A DNA stretch of 64,000 nucleotides from Litoreibacter albidus (lineage in GTDB: Bacteria > Pseudomonadota > Alphaproteobacteria > Rhodobacterales > Rhodobacteraceae): the NCBI RefSeq assembly GCF_900107015.1, contig NZ_FNOI01000001.1, forward strand, positions 188,501 through 252,500, in the 5' to 3' direction. The notes under the pieces were generated by a model that ran no database searches, was not told the DNA's origin, and was given only the letters and a program-made list of their open reading frames with translations. How positions within the stretch are numbered: position 1 is the first letter of the stretch; every line of letters begins with the position of its first letter. The translations under genes were made by a program, and so were the position numbers. Below are positions 63,033 through 64,000 of the stretch, piece by piece.

Positions 63033-64000
63033 ATGACCAATTCGCCCAACCTGTCCCATGGTCGTCACACGCTGGCCATCCCTGGCCCCTCGGTTATGCC
63101 GGAGCGCGTGTTGCAGGCGATGCATCGCCCCGCGCCGAACATCTACACCGGTGAGTTGATCGACCTGACTTACTCCTTGGTCCCCGATCTGAAGGCCGTC
63201 GCTAAAACGCAAGGGCATGTTGCGATGTACATCGGCAACGGCCACGCGGCTTGGGAGGCATCACTGGCGAACGTTCTGGAGGTGGGCGACAAGGTATTGG
63301 TGCCGGGTGCTGCGCAGTTCTCTTTGGGATGGGCGGAGACCGCGCGGCGACGCGGGCTGTTGGTGGACCAGCTTGATTTCGGGCGGCGCAACGCCATCGA
63401 CCCGCAAGCGGTGGAAGACGCGCTACGTGCAGACAGCACCCACGACATCAAAGCGGTGCTTGTTGTGCAAACGGATACGGCGAGCTCTGCCAAATCTGAT
63501 CTGGCCGCAATTCGTGCCGCGATGGACGCCGCTGGCCACCCTGCGTTGCTGTGTGTAGACAGCATCGCCTGTTTGGGCTGCGACGATATGCAGATGGATG
63601 CGTGGGGCGTCGATGTGATGGTCACGGGTAGCCAGAAGGGGCTGATGGTGCCGCCCGGCATGTGTTTCGTGTTCTTCAACGACAAGGCCGTAGCAGCCCG
63701 ACAAAAGATGTCGCGTGTGTCAAGTTACTGGGATTGGCACCCTCGCGCGAACCCCGAGGGCTATTACCAGATGTCGTGCGGTACTGCGCCAACGCATCAC
63801 TTCTACGGACTGCGCGTGGCGCTTGATATGATCGTTCATGAGGAAGGGATGGACAACGTATTGGCCCGTCACGCGACATTGGCTCGCGCGGTTTGGGCGG
63901 CCTGTGATGCGTGGGGGCAGGGTGGTCCGCTTGAGATGAACATTAGCGATCCAGCCGCCCGCAGTCATGCTGTCACAGCGCTGCGCATCGGCGCCCCGCA
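63033..64000 (+). CDS. Serine-glyoxylate-type class V aminotransferase (partial, 3' end off window)
   Basis: The gene runs off the right edge after about 322 codons. The N-terminus reads LAIPGPSVMPERVLQAMHRP, followed by YTGELIDLTYSLVPDLK and MYIGNGHAAWEASLANVLEVGDKVLV, the pattern of serine-glyoxylate and related alanine-glyoxylate aminotransferases. The PLP Lys is in VTGSQKGLMVPPG. It is probably involved in glyoxylate or serine-cycle metabolism. The missing end prevents length comparison. Confidence 0.85.
   Translation, partial: MTNSPNLSHGRHTLAIPGPSVMPERVLQAMHRPAPNIYTGELIDLTYSLVPDLKAVAKTQGHVAMYIGNGHAAWEASLANVLEVGDKVLVPGAAQFSLGWAETARRRGLLVDQLDFGRRNAIDPQAVEDALRADSTHDIKAVLVVQTDTASSAKSDLAAIRAAMDAAGHPALLCVDSIACLGCDDMQMDAWGVDVMVTGSQKGLMVPPGMCFVFFNDKAVAARQKMSRVSSYWDWHPRANPEGYYQMSCGTAPTHHFYGLRVALDMIVHEEGMDNVLARHATLARAVWAACDAWGQGGPLEMNISDPAARSHAVTALRIGAP

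Noticed and set aside
1-64000. CRISPR array, rRNA operon or prophage structural genes
   Set aside because: No regularly spaced repeats, rRNA sequence or capsid/tail proteins were seen in any frame.

Overview
The window looks like the chromosome of a marine alphaproteobacterium of the Rhodobacteraceae (Roseobacter group). This is inferred from a GcrA cell-cycle regulator, the order pcm–tolC–PopZ-like gene, a PutA without a DNA-binding domain paired with an Lrp-type regulator, a TAXI-TRAP transporter, carnitine catabolism genes and fairly high-GC codon use. No species can be assigned from sequence reading alone. No rRNA, CRISPR array or prophage structural gene was seen.

Region 1-6.7 kb is accessory. 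A compact integrative element of about 5.9 kb sits in the 3' half of a tRNA-Cys gene. The intact tRNA (6648-6721) and a displaced copy of its 3' half (792-835) form a 44-bp direct repeat. The element carries a tyrosine recombinase next to the tRNA, a 57-codon ORF overlapping the recombinase start, a small lipoprotein, and two divergent genes that look like phage or foreign-DNA defence: a TerB-N-like/PD-(D/E)XK nuclease and a fused GmrSD-type (DUF262 + DUF1524) protein. It also holds a 122-bp MITE-like inverted-repeat element and short repeats near both ends that may bind the recombinase. It is visibly more AT-rich than the rest.

Region 6.9-25.4 kb is mostly core: pcm, tolC, a PopZ-like acidic protein, cobQ, putR/putA, a rhomboid protease, a small sugar-modification cluster (GT10 and GT11 fucosyltransferase-like proteins plus an FkbM methyltransferase), efp, tRNA-Leu(UAA), an AbrB-type membrane protein followed by a frameshifted YqaA-like gene, metG and an MFS transporter. 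Region 25.4-35.0 kb holds YceI, an aldo/keto reductase, a coupled BKACE–lipocalin–carnitine dehydrogenase/thioesterase operon that should convert carnitine to glycine betaine, its probable XRE regulator, a desaturase, a DMT transporter, a rhodanese and an AraC regulator.

Region 35.0-49.8 kb contains a class II deacetylase, an M48 lipoprotein protease, dgkA, an IMPACT-family protein, then rimO flanked by two AT-rich genes of accessory character (a DUF4279-like protein and an orphan PD-(D/E)XK nuclease), asmA, gcrA, a DMT transporter, argD–argF and a GAF histidine kinase. Region 50-64 kb contains a thioesterase, divergent metF/metR, another DMT transporter, suhB, a UspA plus fused TRAP permease plus TAXI binding protein, an RpiR regulator divergent from an aminotransferase–BKACE pair (a possible uncharacterised catabolic route), ygfZ, a glycosyltransferase, and the start of a serine-glyoxylate-type aminotransferase cut by the right edge.
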